The notes beneath the pieces were generated by a model, which did no database searches, had not been told where the DNA came from, and saw only the letters and a program-made list of their open reading frames with translations. A stretch of 64,000 bases of DNA from Pseudomonas sp. ACN8. GTDB taxonomy: Bacteria > Pseudomonadota > Gammaproteobacteria > Pseudomonadales > Pseudomonadaceae. The position numbers were made by a program, and so were the translations under genes. This document shows positions 8,688 through 17,920 of the stretch, in pieces (position 1 is the first letter of the stretch; every line of letters begins with the position of its first letter). The DNA lies in contig NZ_MRCS01000039.1 in assembly GCF_002303925.1 (NCBI RefSeq), positions 1 through 64,000 of the forward strand, read 5' to 3'.

Positions 8688-10121
8688 ATGACATTTTTGC
8701 GCCCTACCCTGCTGACGCTCGCTTGCCTGCTCGCCTCACCGGGCTTCGCCGACGACCTGCCGTCACTCGGCGACGCCAGTTCTGCCATTGTCTCACCGCA
8801 ACAGGAATACCAGCTCGGCCGCGCCTGGCTGGCCATGTTGCGCAGTCAGGTTTCGCAGCTCAACGATCCGCAACTCAAGAATTACGTGGAATCCAGCGTT
8901 TACCGACTGGTCGAGACCAGCCAGGTCACTGACCGGCGCCTGGAATTCATCCTGATCAACAGCCCGCAGCTCAACGCCTTTGCGGCACCCGGCGGGATCG
9001 TCGGGGTGAACGGTGGTTTGTTCCTCTACGCCCAGACCGAAGGCGAATACGCCTCAGTATTGGCGCACGAATTGGCTCACTTGTCGCAACGCCACTTTGC
9101 CCGAGGCGTCGAAGCGCAGCAACGCATGCAAGTACCCATGATGGCTGCATTGCTGGCGGGTATCGTGTTGGCAGCCGCAGGTGGCGGTGACGCCGGGATT
9201 GCAGCCATTGCCGGCACACAGGCCGCAGCCATCCAGGAACAGCGGCGATTCTCCCGCCAGAACGAGCAGGAGGCCGACCGTATCGGCCTCCTCAATCTGG
9301 AAAAGGCAGGTTACGACCCCCGCTCGATGCCCAGCATGTTCGAGCGCCTGGGGCGTCAGTACCGCTACGATGCCAAGCCGCCGGAATTTCTGCTGACTCA
9401 CCCGGTCACCGAGTCTCGTATCGCCGACACCCGCAACCGCGCCGAACAGTTTCCAACGGGCGGTATCGAAGACAGCATGCGCTACCAACTGATCCGCGCA
9501 CGCGTACAGCTGATCTATGAAGAAACCCCGGGGCTTGGCGCCAAGCGCTTTCGCGCACAGCTCGACGAGAACCCGAAAAACGACGTGGCTCGCTACGGCC
9601 TGGCGATCGCCCAGATCAAGGGCGGCCAATTGAACGAAGCACGGGAAAACCTCAAGCAGTTGCTGGCCAAGTCACCCAATGAAATCATCTACAACCTGGC
9701 TCAGGTCGATCTGGATATCACCAACAATCGCCTGGCGGATGCCCAGTCCCGGGTTGACCGGTTGATGGGCCAATACTCTGGCAACTACCCGCTGAACCAG
9801 ATGCGAGTCGACCTGCTGCTCAAGCAGAACCGTACTGCGGATGCGGAGAAAGCCCTCGAAGGCCTGCTCAAGTCGCGCCCGGATGATCCGGACGTTTGGT
9901 ATCAGGTTGCCGAGACGCGCGGCCTGTCGGGCAATATCATCGGCCTGCACCAGGCTCGCGCCGAATACTTTGCGCTGGTCGGCGACTACAAACAGGCCAT
10001 TCAGCAACTGGACTTCGCCAAACGCAGGGCTGGCAGCAACTTCCCGCTGTCTTCGCGGATCGACGCACGGCAACGCGAGTTGATGGAACAGGAGCGCATG
10101 ATCAAGGACATGATGGGCTGA
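8688..10121 (+). CDS. Periplasmic M48-family metalloprotease with TPR repeats (BepA-like)
   Basis: I chose the ATG at 8688 because it begins a clear signal peptide (MTFLRPTLLTLACLLAS, cut after GFA); the TTG at 8667 only adds unlikely residues. The mature protein has the zinc motif HELAH at residues 127-131 and the third-ligand region EQEADRIG, followed by a helical TPR-like half (GLAIAQIKGGQLNEARENL and similar). This matches BepA/YfgC, which degrades or assists misassembled outer-membrane proteins. Its neighbour is the algU-muc envelope-stress operon, which fits. Length is 477 residues. Confidence 0.9.
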   Translation: MTFLRPTLLTLACLLASPGFADDLPSLGDASSAIVSPQQEYQLGRAWLAMLRSQVSQLNDPQLKNYVESSVYRLVETSQVTDRRLEFILINSPQLNAFAAPGGIVGVNGGLFLYAQTEGEYASVLAHELAHLSQRHFARGVEAQQRMQVPMMAALLAGIVLAAAGGGDAGIAAIAGTQAAAIQEQRRFSRQNEQEADRIGLLNLEKAGYDPRSMPSMFERLGRQYRYDAKPPEFLLTHPVTESRIADTRNRAEQFPTGGIEDSMRYQLIRARVQLIYEETPGLGAKRFRAQLDENPKNDVARYGLAIAQIKGGQLNEARENLKQLLAKSPNEIIYNLAQVDLDITNNRLADAQSRVDRLMGQYSGNYPLNQMRVDLLLKQNRTADAEKALEGLLKSRPDDPDVWYQVAETRGLSGNIIGLHQARAEYFALVGDYKQAIQQLDFAKRRAGSNFPLSSRIDARQRELMEQERMIKDMMG

Positions 10122-10146
10122 CGCCCCGAAGACAAACAGTCCAGAC

Positions 10147-10177
10147 AAAAAAACCGCCTCTTTCGAGGCGGTTTTTT
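10147..10177. terminator. Bidirectional terminator between the M48 protease and mucD
   Basis: Stem AAAACCGCCTC / GAGGCGGTTTT with loop TTTC, flanked by A and T runs on both sides, sits between two convergent genes and can end transcription from both. Confidence 0.92.
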
Positions 10178-10195
10178 ATTCAACCAACAACCGGA

Positions 10196-11620
10196 TTATT
10201 CAGCCAGTTTGAAGGTGATGAAGCTCGCACGCCCCTGACGCAGTACCCGCATCGACACCGAGCGGTTCTTTGGCAGCGCCTTGGCGATGTCCGCGAACTC
10301 CTTGGTGGAACCGATGGCCTGGTTGTTCAGATGGGTGATCACATCACCCGGCTGCAAGCCGATCAGCGCGGCAGGACCGTCCTGCACTTCCTTGATCAGC
10401 ACACCACCTTTGAGGTCGTAGGTTTTCTTCTGCTCGTCAGTCAGCTCGACCACGGAAACACCGAGGCGATTGCTGCTGCGCTCGATGCTGGATTTTGGCT
10501 CGGCGCCCATCTCCTTGCCTTCTTCCGGAATTGCACCGACGGTCAGCTCGACATTCTTGCGCTTGCCTTCACGAATCACTTCCAGATTGGCTTTTGCACC
10601 AGCCTTCAACGCGCCAACAAGGTGCGGCAGGTCGGCCGACATGACGATCGGCTGACCGTTCATGCTCAGGATCACGTCCCCCACTTGCAGACCACCCTTG
10701 GCAGCCGGACCATCATCCTGGATTTGGGCCACCAGCGCACCGGCCGGTTTCTCCAGACCGAACGACTCGGCCAGATCCTTGCTCACTTCCTGAATCACGA
10801 CGCCCAGCCAGCCACGGCTGACCTTGCCACCGGATTTCAGCTGATTGGAAACATCCATGGCCACGTCGATCGGGATTGCAAACGACACGCCCATGAAGCC
10901 ACCGGAGCGGGTATAGATCTGCGAGTTGATCCCGACCACCTCACCGTTCAGGTTGAACAGCGGGCCACCGGAGTTACCCGGGTTGATCGGCACGTCGGTC
11001 TGGATGAACGGCACATAGTTTTCGTTCGGCAGGCTGCGACCAACGGCACTGACGATACCTTGGGTCACCGTGTGGTCAAAACCGAATGGCGAGCCGATCG
11101 CGACAACCCATTGGCCGGCCTTCAGGTCCTGGGATTTACCGAGCTTCAGCACTGGCAGATCCTTGCCTTCGATTTTCAGCAGCGCCACGTCGGAACGTGG
11201 ATCGGTACCGATCAGCTTGGCTTTCATTTCGCTGCGATCGGCCAGGCGGACGAGGATTTCGTCAGCATCGGCGATCACGTGGTTGTTGGTCAGGATATAG
11301 CCATCGGAAGAGATGATGAAACCCGAGCCCAGGGACGTTGCCTCGCGCTGACGGTCACGAGGTGAGCGTGATTGTGGCGGCATGCCCCGTTCGAAGAATT
11401 CGCGCAGCATCGGCGGCAAGCCTTCGAGGTCGGGCATTTGCTCGCTGACTTTGCGGTCTGGCAGCTTTTGAGTGGTACTGATGTTCACGACCGCAGGCGA
11501 GGCCTGTTCGACCAGTTGCGTAAAGTCAGGCAATTCGACCGCTTGGGCGGTGACCGCCTGACCGAGCACCAGCACGGTGGCAATAATGGAGAGGTAGGAC
11601 TTCAAGCGAGGTATCGACAT
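10196..11620 (-). CDS. mucD: Periplasmic serine protease MucD (DegP/HtrA family)
   Basis: HtrA-type chaperone-protease that clears misfolded envelope proteins and restrains AlgU-driven alginate production. The ATG at 11618-11620 (MSIPRLKSYL) is preceded by GGGAG and starts a signal peptide ending near AVTAQA. The 474-residue protein has the catalytic triad His114 (TNNHVI), Asp144 (SDVALL) and Ser217 (GNSGGP) and two PDZ domains, near residues 270-360 and 380-465. It follows mucB after a 178-base gap; no mucC lies between, as in other fluorescent pseudomonads. Confidence 0.96.
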   Translation of the reverse strand: MSIPRLKSYLSIIATVLVLGQAVTAQAVELPDFTQLVEQASPAVVNISTTQKLPDRKVSEQMPDLEGLPPMLREFFERGMPPQSRSPRDRQREATSLGSGFIISSDGYILTNNHVIADADEILVRLADRSEMKAKLIGTDPRSDVALLKIEGKDLPVLKLGKSQDLKAGQWVVAIGSPFGFDHTVTQGIVSAVGRSLPNENYVPFIQTDVPINPGNSGGPLFNLNGEVVGINSQIYTRSGGFMGVSFAIPIDVAMDVSNQLKSGGKVSRGWLGVVIQEVSKDLAESFGLEKPAGALVAQIQDDGPAAKGGLQVGDVILSMNGQPIVMSADLPHLVGALKAGAKANLEVIREGKRKNVELTVGAIPEEGKEMGAEPKSSIERSSNRLGVSVVELTDEQKKTYDLKGGVLIKEVQDGPAALIGLQPGDVITHLNNQAIGSTKEFADIAKALPKNRSVSMRVLRQGRASFITFKLAE

Positions 11621-11692
11621 ACGGCTCCCGTTACGACGAGCATGGTTAAGCGATATGGAGCAAGGAACACCGGGAACGATACGCCGGTATTT

Positions 11693-11707
11693 TTGTTCCG
11701 GGAACAA
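11693..11707. promoter_or_regulatory. Perfect 15-base palindrome upstream of mucD
   Basis: TTGTTCC-G-GGAACAA in the 178-base gap between mucB and mucD, 73 bases upstream of the mucD start. It could be an operator for a separate mucD promoter or part of a weak hairpin; nothing in the sequence decides. Confidence 0.35.
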
Positions 11708-11798
11708 CAAACAAGGCCAGAGCCGAGGGGCTCTGACCTATAAGAAATTTACGGGATTTTTGCAAATTGAAATGCTCACGAAACATTTCGAATTCAGC

Positions 11799-12758
11799 TC
11801 ACTGCTTGGTTGCAGCGGTGTCGGTGCGCATCGAAAGCGCTATCCGTTCAGCAGTACCGACCGGTATCTCGCCGACGACCGTCACCATCATGTCGCCCTG
11901 TGCCGTGGCCAGGCGCCGGGAAACCGCAACGGTCGGCCCCAACTGAGTACGGGTGTCGGTGACTGTTTCGCCATTCAACGGCTCGAGGAATACCGAAAAG
12001 CGCGTCAGGCCATCATCATACATCAGGCTGTTGACCTGGGTCTTGGTCTGCGGATCCTTGCGAGCGGTGCTGCTGGTCAGCTCGAAGCCGGGCGGCAACC
12101 AGTCGGAACGCCAGACCTGGGCAGACTTGGCGGCAGAAGCCTTGTCACTCTCGAGGTTGACCGGCTTGCAATCATTACTGGCCTGCAGGTCTTTTTCGGA
12201 AGGAACGTCAGCGGTATCCAGTTGCGTGAACTGGAAGCGCTCCAACAACCGCCCCTTGTCGTCCAGCAGCAAGGACTTCAGAGGCAGGCCGGTCTCTTTG
12301 TCCAGATGCAGTTCAAAGCCGTAGCGGTGCTGATCGCGGGGTTTCAGCGATACGATCACCGCCGGACGCCCGGCGACACGCGACTTGCCGATGACGGCGA
12401 GGTCATACCAATTCTTGAGCTTTTGAGGATCGAGTGCACGGGCAGCGGAGTTCGGGGAGTCCCCAAGCCCGGCTATCAGTGTGCCGCTGACGCATTGGGT
12501 TTGCCCATCAATGCGCACGACTTCCTGAGCGGAACCGTCGAGCTGGATCAATCGCTCTCGGACCTTTCCATCCTGGACGTGGTGCCAGATGTTATGGGTA
12601 GAAAAACTACCGTTACGCTCGTAGACGAAAGTACCCTGAAAGCTTTGCTGTTGCTCTGCCTGGCCCAGGCGGGTCAACCAGTCCTGGGCTTCATCGGCTT
12701 GGGCTGGAACGATGAACCAGCCGCTGAGCAGAAGCGAAAGTAGAGGTATGGCGCGCAT
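11799..12758 (-). CDS. mucB: Sigma factor AlgU regulatory protein MucB (RseB homologue)
   Basis: Periplasmic protein that binds the MucA periplasmic domain and protects it from regulated proteolysis, releasing it when mislocalised lipoproteins or LPS bind. The 319-residue precursor starts with a signal peptide (MRAIPLLSLLLSG, cleaved after AQA) and continues with the lipoprotein-localisation-like RseB fold (QSFQGTFVYERNGSF, FELHLDKETGLPLK). The start has a strong AAGGAGG 5 bases upstream and lies 8 bases after the mucA stop, so it is in the algU operon. Confidence 0.96.
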   Translation of the reverse strand: MRAIPLLSLLLSGWFIVPAQADEAQDWLTRLGQAEQQQSFQGTFVYERNGSFSTHNIWHHVQDGKVRERLIQLDGSAQEVVRIDGQTQCVSGTLIAGLGDSPNSAARALDPQKLKNWYDLAVIGKSRVAGRPAVIVSLKPRDQHRYGFELHLDKETGLPLKSLLLDDKGRLLERFQFTQLDTADVPSEKDLQASNDCKPVNLESDKASAAKSAQVWRSDWLPPGFELTSSTARKDPQTKTQVNSLMYDDGLTRFSVFLEPLNGETVTDTRTQLGPTVAVSRRLATAQGDMMVTVVGEIPVGTAERIALSMRTDTAATKQ

Positions 12759-12766
12759 GATCCTCC

Positions 12767-13354
12767 TTAACGGTTTTCCAGGCTTGCGGCACGAGCGTAC
12801 GGCAGAGCGCTCTCAGTGCCTTTCAGTGCAGCCTGTTGTGCGTGTTGGCGCAAGTAACCTGGCAGACGCTGATCGTGCCAGCCTGGCTGACCTTGCAATA
12901 CGCCGTTGGCCATTGGGCCGGTAGCATCCGAACTCTCATTGTAGCCTGCCAGAACGGCTGGGCCTTTTACTTGAGGAGCGGCCAACGCGGGTTGAGTGGA
13001 TTGCTGGGCCAATTCGACGCCGGCGATCTCATCCTGGTTGTACAGACGCACACCGGCCAGCACCGCCAGGGTCACGGAAGCTGCGACCGCCAGACGACCC
13101 AGGCTGCGCCATGGACCACGGGAGGCTTTTGCCGGTACGGCTTCGTCAGCCAGGGCAGCAGAAACAGCCGCGGCGATATCCAGGCGTGGAAGCAGCAGAT
13201 CCTTGTGCATCACTGCCCGAGCGATCTGATAACGAGCCCAGGTATCACGGTTTTCAACATCGTCGCAGGCATTCAATACCCGACGCAATTCCAATTCGTC
13301 CGCTTCGTTATCCATCACTGCGGACAGCGATTCCTGCAGGGCTTCACGACTCAT
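12767..13354 (-). CDS. mucA: Anti-sigma factor MucA
   Basis: Inner-membrane anti-sigma factor that binds AlgU. The cytoplasmic N-terminus (SREALQESLSAVMDNEADELELRRVL) is the RseA-type sigma-binding domain; a single membrane segment lies near residues 88-105 (LAVAASVTLAVLAGVRLY); the rest is periplasmic and should contact MucB. At 195 residues the gene is full length, with no frameshift or early stop of the kind seen in mucoid isolates. It follows algU by 31 bases. Confidence 0.96.
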   Translation of the reverse strand: MSREALQESLSAVMDNEADELELRRVLNACDDVENRDTWARYQIARAVMHKDLLLPRLDIAAAVSAALADEAVPAKASRGPWRSLGRLAVAASVTLAVLAGVRLYNQDEIAGVELAQQSTQPALAAPQVKGPAVLAGYNESSDATGPMANGVLQGQPGWHDQRLPGYLRQHAQQAALKGTESALPYARAASLENR

Positions 13355-13385
13355 GGCGTTCCTCTCTTGGCTGTCGCCGCTGTCT

Positions 13386-13967
13386 TTAGTTTTCCTGCAA
13401 CAACGGCTGCAGGGCTTTGTCGATGGCCTCCCGGGCGCGGAAGATCCGGGAGCGCACGGTGCCTACCGGACATTGCATGACACTCGCAATGTCCTCGTAA
13501 CTCAGACCATCAAACTCACGTAAAGTTAAAGCCGTACGCAAATCTTCCGGCAGTTGCTGAATGGTTCGATGGACGGTGCCTTCGATCTCATCCCGCAGCA
13601 AGGCCCGCTCTGGCGACTCGAGATCCTTGAGGCCATGATCGCCATCGTAGAACTCTGCATCCTCGGAACTGACATCGCTATCCGGCGGCCGACGGCCGCG
13701 TGAAACCAGATAGTTTTTCGCCGTGTTGATGGCGATGCGGTAAAGCCACGTATAAAACGCGCTGTCTCCGCGAAAATTTCCAAGTGCACGGTATGCCTTG
13801 ATAAAGGCTTCTTGTGCCACATCCTGGGCTTCATGGGTGTCGTGCACGAAACGCACGATCAACCCGAGAATTTTGTGCTGGTATTTCAGCACTAGCAGAT
13901 CGAAAGCACGCTTGTCGCCGCGCTGAACGCGTTCGACCAGTTGCTGATCCTCTTCCTGGGTTAGCAT
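13386..13967 (-). CDS. algU: RNA polymerase sigma factor AlgU (AlgT, sigma22, RpoE family)
   Basis: Extracytoplasmic-function sigma factor for envelope stress and alginate genes. The start at ATG 13965-13967 (MLTQEEDQQ) gives the standard 193 residues; the longer frame upstream is untranslated leader. Region 2 (FDLLVLKYQHKILGLIVRF, VAQEAFIKAYRAL) and region 4 (LREFDGLSYEDIASVMQCPVGTVRSRI, written here in part) are intact. First gene of the minus-strand algU-mucA-mucB-mucD operon, with a probable self-recognised promoter 59 bases upstream. Confidence 0.97.
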   Translation of the reverse strand: MLTQEEDQQLVERVQRGDKRAFDLLVLKYQHKILGLIVRFVHDTHEAQDVAQEAFIKAYRALGNFRGDSAFYTWLYRIAINTAKNYLVSRGRRPPDSDVSSEDAEFYDGDHGLKDLESPERALLRDEIEGTVHRTIQQLPEDLRTALTLREFDGLSYEDIASVMQCPVGTVRSRIFRAREAIDKALQPLLQEN

Positions 13968-14025
13968 GAACACTCCTCGATGAGCTCGGAGGAGGCTTGC
14001 AGAAGTAAACCACCAGACTTGCAAA

Positions 14026-14053
14026 CATAGACTCGTGCTTTTCGCAAAAGTTC
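14026..14053 (-). promoter_or_regulatory. Candidate AlgU-dependent (sigma22/RpoE-type) promoter of algU
   Basis: On the minus strand GAACTT is followed by 16 bases and then TCTAT, close to the AlgU consensus GAACTT-N16/17-TCTGA. It lies about 59-86 bases before the algU ATG, where autoregulated rpoE-type promoters are found. Confidence 0.7.
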
Positions 14054-14519
14054 TCCCCCTCCAGGCAAGTTTCCTGCGGGCTCTGATTTGGCACGCACGA
14101 AAAGCGCAGCACGAGTTGACCCGGCTGCGCGGATAATCTTGTCATCGGATTCTTCAGCAAGGATCGAACTGCAATCCCGCGCTGAAACCGACACTGTCCC
14201 TTGTTTCAGGCAACCGTCTATTGATCTTGGCCCTTTGGCAAAAGTTCCAAATATTTATAGTCGTGCCAACCCGACATTGTGCAACCGTGAAGGGAAAAAG
14301 ACTGTTAAATCGGCGATACAGTCATTCTCGCGCCCAACGGGCAGAAAAACATCCGACGAAGCGTCCGGTGTTTTGGGTCACGGTAGTTTCACAATGCCAT
14401 GAACGCTCGGGTATTGTGCCGCTCCCCCCCTCTATATACTAGTGGGCTGTGCGGCTGCACTGACTCGACAGTCCAGCTGCGCCAACCCCGACCCGGGTCG
14501 CTTTGAGCGGAATCCTGAA
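14054..14519. other. Intergenic region between algU and nadB
   Basis: 466 bases upstream of the algU promoter. A TATACT box near 14434 could be the nadB -10 element, 80 bases before its ATG. Reading frames through it look like non-coding sequence, and base composition is lower in GC than the flanking genes. No RNA gene or repeat was recognised. Confidence 0.4.
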
Positions 14520-16136
14520 ATGAGCCAACAGTTTCAACACGATGTTCTGGTAATTGGCAGCGGCGCTGCCGGCTTGAGCCTTGCGCTGACCTTGCCCGGT
14601 CATTTGCGCATTGCCGTTCTGAGCAAGGGCAACCTCGCCAATGGCTCGACTTTCTGGGCCCAGGGCGGCGTTGCGGCCGTGCTGGACGACACCGACACCG
14701 TTGAATCCCATGTCGATGACACCCTCAATGCCGGCGGCGGCCTGTGCCATGAGGAGGCCGTGCGCTTTACCGTCGAGCACAGCAAGGAAGCGATTCAATG
14801 GCTGATCGACCAGGGCGTGCCCTTTACCCGCGATGAACAGTCGGGTAACGAAGACGGCGGGTTCGAGTTCCACCTCACCCGCGAGGGCGGCCACAGCCAT
14901 CGGCGCATCATCCATGCCGCCGATGCCACCGGCGCGGCCATTTTCACCACCCTGCTCGACCAGGCCCGGAAACGGCCGAACATCGAACTGCTGGAGCAGC
15001 GGGTGGCGGTCGACCTGATCACCGAGAAACGCCTGGGACTCGAAGGTGATCGCTGCCTCGGCGCCTATGTGCTCAATCGCGGCACCGGCGAAGTCGACAC
15101 CTACGGCGCCCGCTTTGTGATCCTCGCCTCCGGTGGTGCGGCCAAGGTTTACCTCTACACCAGCAACCCTGACGGTGCCTGCGGCGATGGCATTGCCATG
15201 GCCTGGCGCTCGGGCTGCCGGGTGGCGAACCTGGAATTCAACCAGTTCCACCCTACTTGCCTGTATCACCCGCAAGCCAAGAGTTTCCTGGTCACCGAAG
15301 CCCTGCGAGGCGAAGGTGCGCACCTGAAGCTGCCCAACGGCGAGCGCTTCATGCCGCGCTTCGACCCACGGGCCGAGTTGGCGCCACGGGACATCGTCGC
15401 CCGGGCCATCGACCATGAAATGAAGCGACTGGGTGTCGATTGTGTCTACCTGGACATCAGCCACAAGCCCGAAGCCTTCATCAAGTCGCACTTCCCGACG
15501 GTGTACGAACGCTGCCTGGAGTTTTCCATCGACATCACCAAACAACCGATTCCGGTTGTCCCGGCGGCGCACTACACCTGCGGCGGCGTGATGGTCGATC
15601 AACAGGGCCGTACCGATGTGCCTGGGCTGTACGCCATTGGCGAAACCAGTTTCACCGGCCTGCACGGCGCCAACCGCATGGCCAGCAACTCGCTGCTGGA
15701 ATGTTTCGTCTACGCCCGTTCGGCGGCGGCGGACATTATTGAACAACTGCCCCGGGTGCCGATGCCGGCCCCCCTTCCCGTCTGGGATGCGAGCCAGGTC
15801 ACCGATTCCGATGAAGACGTGATCATTGCGCACAACTGGGATGAACTGCGGCGATTCATGTGGGACTACGTTGGCATCGTGCGCACCAACAAGCGTCTGC
15901 AACGTGCGCAACACCGCGTGCAACTGTTGCTGGATGAAATCGACGAGTTCTACAGCAACTACAAGGTCAGCCGGGACTTGATCGAGCTGCGCAACCTGGC
16001 CCAGGTGGCCGAGCTGATGATTCTGTCAGCCATGGAGCGCAAGGAAAGCCGCGGCCTGCATTACACCCTCGACTACCCGGACATGTTGCCGGTCGCGCTG
16101 GACACTATTCTGGTGCCGCCCACCTACGTCGGCTGA
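14520..16136 (+). CDS. nadB: L-aspartate oxidase
   Basis: FAD-dependent oxidation of L-aspartate to iminoaspartate, first step of de novo NAD synthesis. The ATG at 14520 gives 538 residues, the usual length. The FAD dinucleotide-binding motif GSGAAGLS is at residues 13-20; substrate-binding landmarks FWAQGG, RREGGHSHRRI-like (TREGGHSHRR), EFNQFHPT and HYTCGGV follow in the expected order. The gene is convergent with ygfX and their 3' ends overlap by 32 bases. Confidence 0.97.
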   Translation: MSQQFQHDVLVIGSGAAGLSLALTLPGHLRIAVLSKGNLANGSTFWAQGGVAAVLDDTDTVESHVDDTLNAGGGLCHEEAVRFTVEHSKEAIQWLIDQGVPFTRDEQSGNEDGGFEFHLTREGGHSHRRIIHAADATGAAIFTTLLDQARKRPNIELLEQRVAVDLITEKRLGLEGDRCLGAYVLNRGTGEVDTYGARFVILASGGAAKVYLYTSNPDGACGDGIAMAWRSGCRVANLEFNQFHPTCLYHPQAKSFLVTEALRGEGAHLKLPNGERFMPRFDPRAELAPRDIVARAIDHEMKRLGVDCVYLDISHKPEAFIKSHFPTVYERCLEFSIDITKQPIPVVPAAHYTCGGVMVDQQGRTDVPGLYAIGETSFTGLHGANRMASNSLLECFVYARSAAADIIEQLPRVPMPAPLPVWDASQVTDSDEDVIIAHNWDELRRFMWDYVGIVRTNKRLQRAQHRVQLLLDEIDEFYSNYKVSRDLIELRNLAQVAELMILSAMERKESRGLHYTLDYPDMLPVALDTILVPPTYVG

Positions 16137-16557
16137 ATTTGAGCCGGACCCGCAGGCGTCGGTGCACATCCGCCGCCTGCGCATCCCGGGGCACGCAAAT
16201 GGCCCGGACCCGGCGCTCGCCACGCAGCCGAAAACGCAGTACCACCACCAATGGCAGCGCCAGGCTGTCCGGGCGCAGTTGCACGGGCTGCCAACCCTTC
16301 GATTGATTCCACAACTGCCAGCCATCCGCATCGCGACGCAAGCCGCGGAATGCCTGTGGGTGCGTCAGTAAAATCCGACGCGGCAGCACCCAAAAGCCAT
16401 GCAGCAGACAGCCAAAAACACCGAGCAAACTGGCCCAGAGTGGAATTGATAGTAAAAACAACGAACCCAACGCGAACAGCTGGGCCAGAAGATACGCCGC
16501 CAGCAACTGCCGTGAGGCATGCCAGCGGCATTCGAACCCGTTATTTGGGCTGGACAC
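16105..16557 (-). CDS. YgfX/CptA-family membrane protein
   Basis: The 150-residue protein has two adjacent membrane segments near residues 18-50 and a basic C-terminal half, matching YgfX (Cpt-A). YgfX is encoded next to SdhE and has been described both as the toxin of a type IV pair acting on FtsZ/MreB and simply as an SdhE-linked membrane protein. Its start overlaps the sdhE stop by 17 bases, so translation is probably coupled. The last 32 bases overlap the end of the convergent nadB gene. Confidence 0.85.
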   Translation of the reverse strand: MSSPNNGFECRWHASRQLLAAYLLAQLFALGSLFLLSIPLWASLLGVFGCLLHGFWVLPRRILLTHPQAFRGLRRDADGWQLWNQSKGWQPVQLRPDSLALPLVVVLRFRLRGERRVRAICVPRDAQAADVHRRLRVRLKFSRRRWAAPE

Positions 16558-16795
16558 GATCCAGGATCATGCGGACCATGCGTTGCAGCTCGGGATCTTC
16601 CGATTCGCTGCGTTCCATGAACCAGCCGAACATGTCCTGATCCTCACACGTCAGCAGTCGGACGTACAACGCGCGATCCACTTCGTTGAGCGTTGCGTAA
16701 ACCTCTTTCGTGAACGGTACCAGCAGCACGTCAAGCTCAAGCATGCCGCGGCGGCTGTGCCAAAAGAGGCGGTTCAGTTCAACATCTTCGACCAT
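16541..16795 (-). CDS. sdhE: FAD assembly factor SdhE (YgfY, CptB)
   Basis: Small cytoplasmic protein that promotes covalent flavinylation of succinate dehydrogenase. The 84-residue sequence has the SdhE motif RRGMLELD (residues 15-22, RGxxE) and the acidic helices that follow (LLTCEDQDMFGWFM). It forms a two-gene unit with ygfX on the minus strand and is divergent from ygfZ. Confidence 0.95.
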   Translation of the reverse strand: MVEDVELNRLFWHSRRGMLELDVLLVPFTKEVYATLNEVDRALYVRLLTCEDQDMFGWFMERSESEDPELQRMVRMILDRVQPK

Positions 16796-16944
16796 GGAGC
16801 GCTCCTCAAATAGGCCGCAAGTATACAGGCCCGCGCCCCATCGAACAGTCGGCTTTGGTCGGCCACCGTCGAGCCTTTGTTAACTACCCATTTCGAAGGC
16901 GCGCCCTTATGATGTCCACCAGACTTTTTACCCTGCGATGACCC

Positions 16945-17886
16945 ATGGCCGATTCTGCTTTTTTCTGCACCCTTTCTCATGAAGGTGTTCTCGCGGTCCG
17001 CGGCGCGGACGCCAGCAAATTCCTGCAAGGCCAACTGACCTGCAACCTCAATTACCTGAGCGACTCCCGGGCCAGCCTCGGTGCGCGCTGCACGCAAAAA
17101 GGCCGGATGCAGTCGAGTTTCCGCATCCTGCTCGAAGGGGACGGCGTGGTCCTGGCCATGGCCAGCGAATTGCTCGAACCGCAACTGGCGGACCTGAAAA
17201 AATACGCGGTGTTTTCCAAGTCGAAACTGACCGACGAAAGCTCCGCCTGGGTCCGCTTCGGCGTTGACCATGGCGACGCCGCACTGGTCAGCCTCGGCCT
17301 GGACCTGCCGGCGGAAACCGACAGCGTCGTGCGCAACGATGGGCTGATTGCTATCCGTGTCTCGCCGGAACGCACCGAACTGTGGGTCGCCGCCGGTCAA
17401 GCCGATGCGGTCAAAGGCAAGCTTTCAGCGGTACTGAGCGAAGGCGATCTGAATCAATGGCTGCTGGGTCAGGTCCGCGCAGGGATCGGCCAGGTCATGC
17501 CCGGCACCCGCGAGTTGTTCATCCCGCAGATGCTCAACCTGCAAGCGGTCGGTGGCGTGAGTTTCAAGAAAGGTTGCTACACCGGGCAGGAAATCGTCGC
17601 GCGGATGCAGTACCTGGGCAAACTCAAGCGCCGCCTGTACCGCCTGCAACTGGCTGCCGGCGAACTGCCTGAACCGGGTACCCCGCTGTTTTCCCCGACC
17701 CACGGCAGCTCCATCGGCGAAGTGGTGCTGGCTGCCCGCGCCGGACAGAACATTGAACTCCTGGCTGTGTTGCAAGCCGAAGCAGCAGAAAGTGGAGACA
17801 TCCACCTGGGCGCGCTCGAAGGGCCGTCCTTGAAGCTGCTCGACCTGCCTTATGAACTGGACCGCGACCGCGAAATCCAGCAATAA
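16945..17886 (+). CDS. ygfZ: tRNA-modifying / Fe-S cluster protein YgfZ (folate-binding)
   Basis: Cytoplasmic folate-binding protein related to the glycine-cleavage T protein, needed for some iron-sulfur enzymes including MiaB. The family signature K-G-C-Y-T-G-Q-E is at residues 209-216 (Cys211). The 313-residue length is normal. The ATG at 16945 is used rather than an out-of-frame ATG at 16938. It is divergent from sdhE and 34 bases upstream of the HDOD gene. Confidence 0.93.
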   Translation: MADSAFFCTLSHEGVLAVRGADASKFLQGQLTCNLNYLSDSRASLGARCTQKGRMQSSFRILLEGDGVVLAMASELLEPQLADLKKYAVFSKSKLTDESSAWVRFGVDHGDAALVSLGLDLPAETDSVVRNDGLIAIRVSPERTELWVAAGQADAVKGKLSAVLSEGDLNQWLLGQVRAGIGQVMPGTRELFIPQMLNLQAVGGVSFKKGCYTGQEIVARMQYLGKLKRRLYRLQLAAGELPEPGTPLFSPTHGSSIGEVVLAARAGQNIELLAVLQAEAAESGDIHLGALEGPSLKLLDLPYELDRDREIQQ

Positions 17887-17920
17887 CGGCAGTATTTGAC
17901 GCAACACCTAGAGAGACTAA

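Noticed and set aside
9896..11365. 489-residue plus-strand frame
   Set aside because: Runs across the end of the M48 gene, a terminator and the antisense of mucD, so it cannot be a real gene.
14439..15923. 494-residue open frame on the minus strand
   Set aside because: Antisense of nadB; composition (His, Val, Gly, Gln) is typical of a shadow frame.
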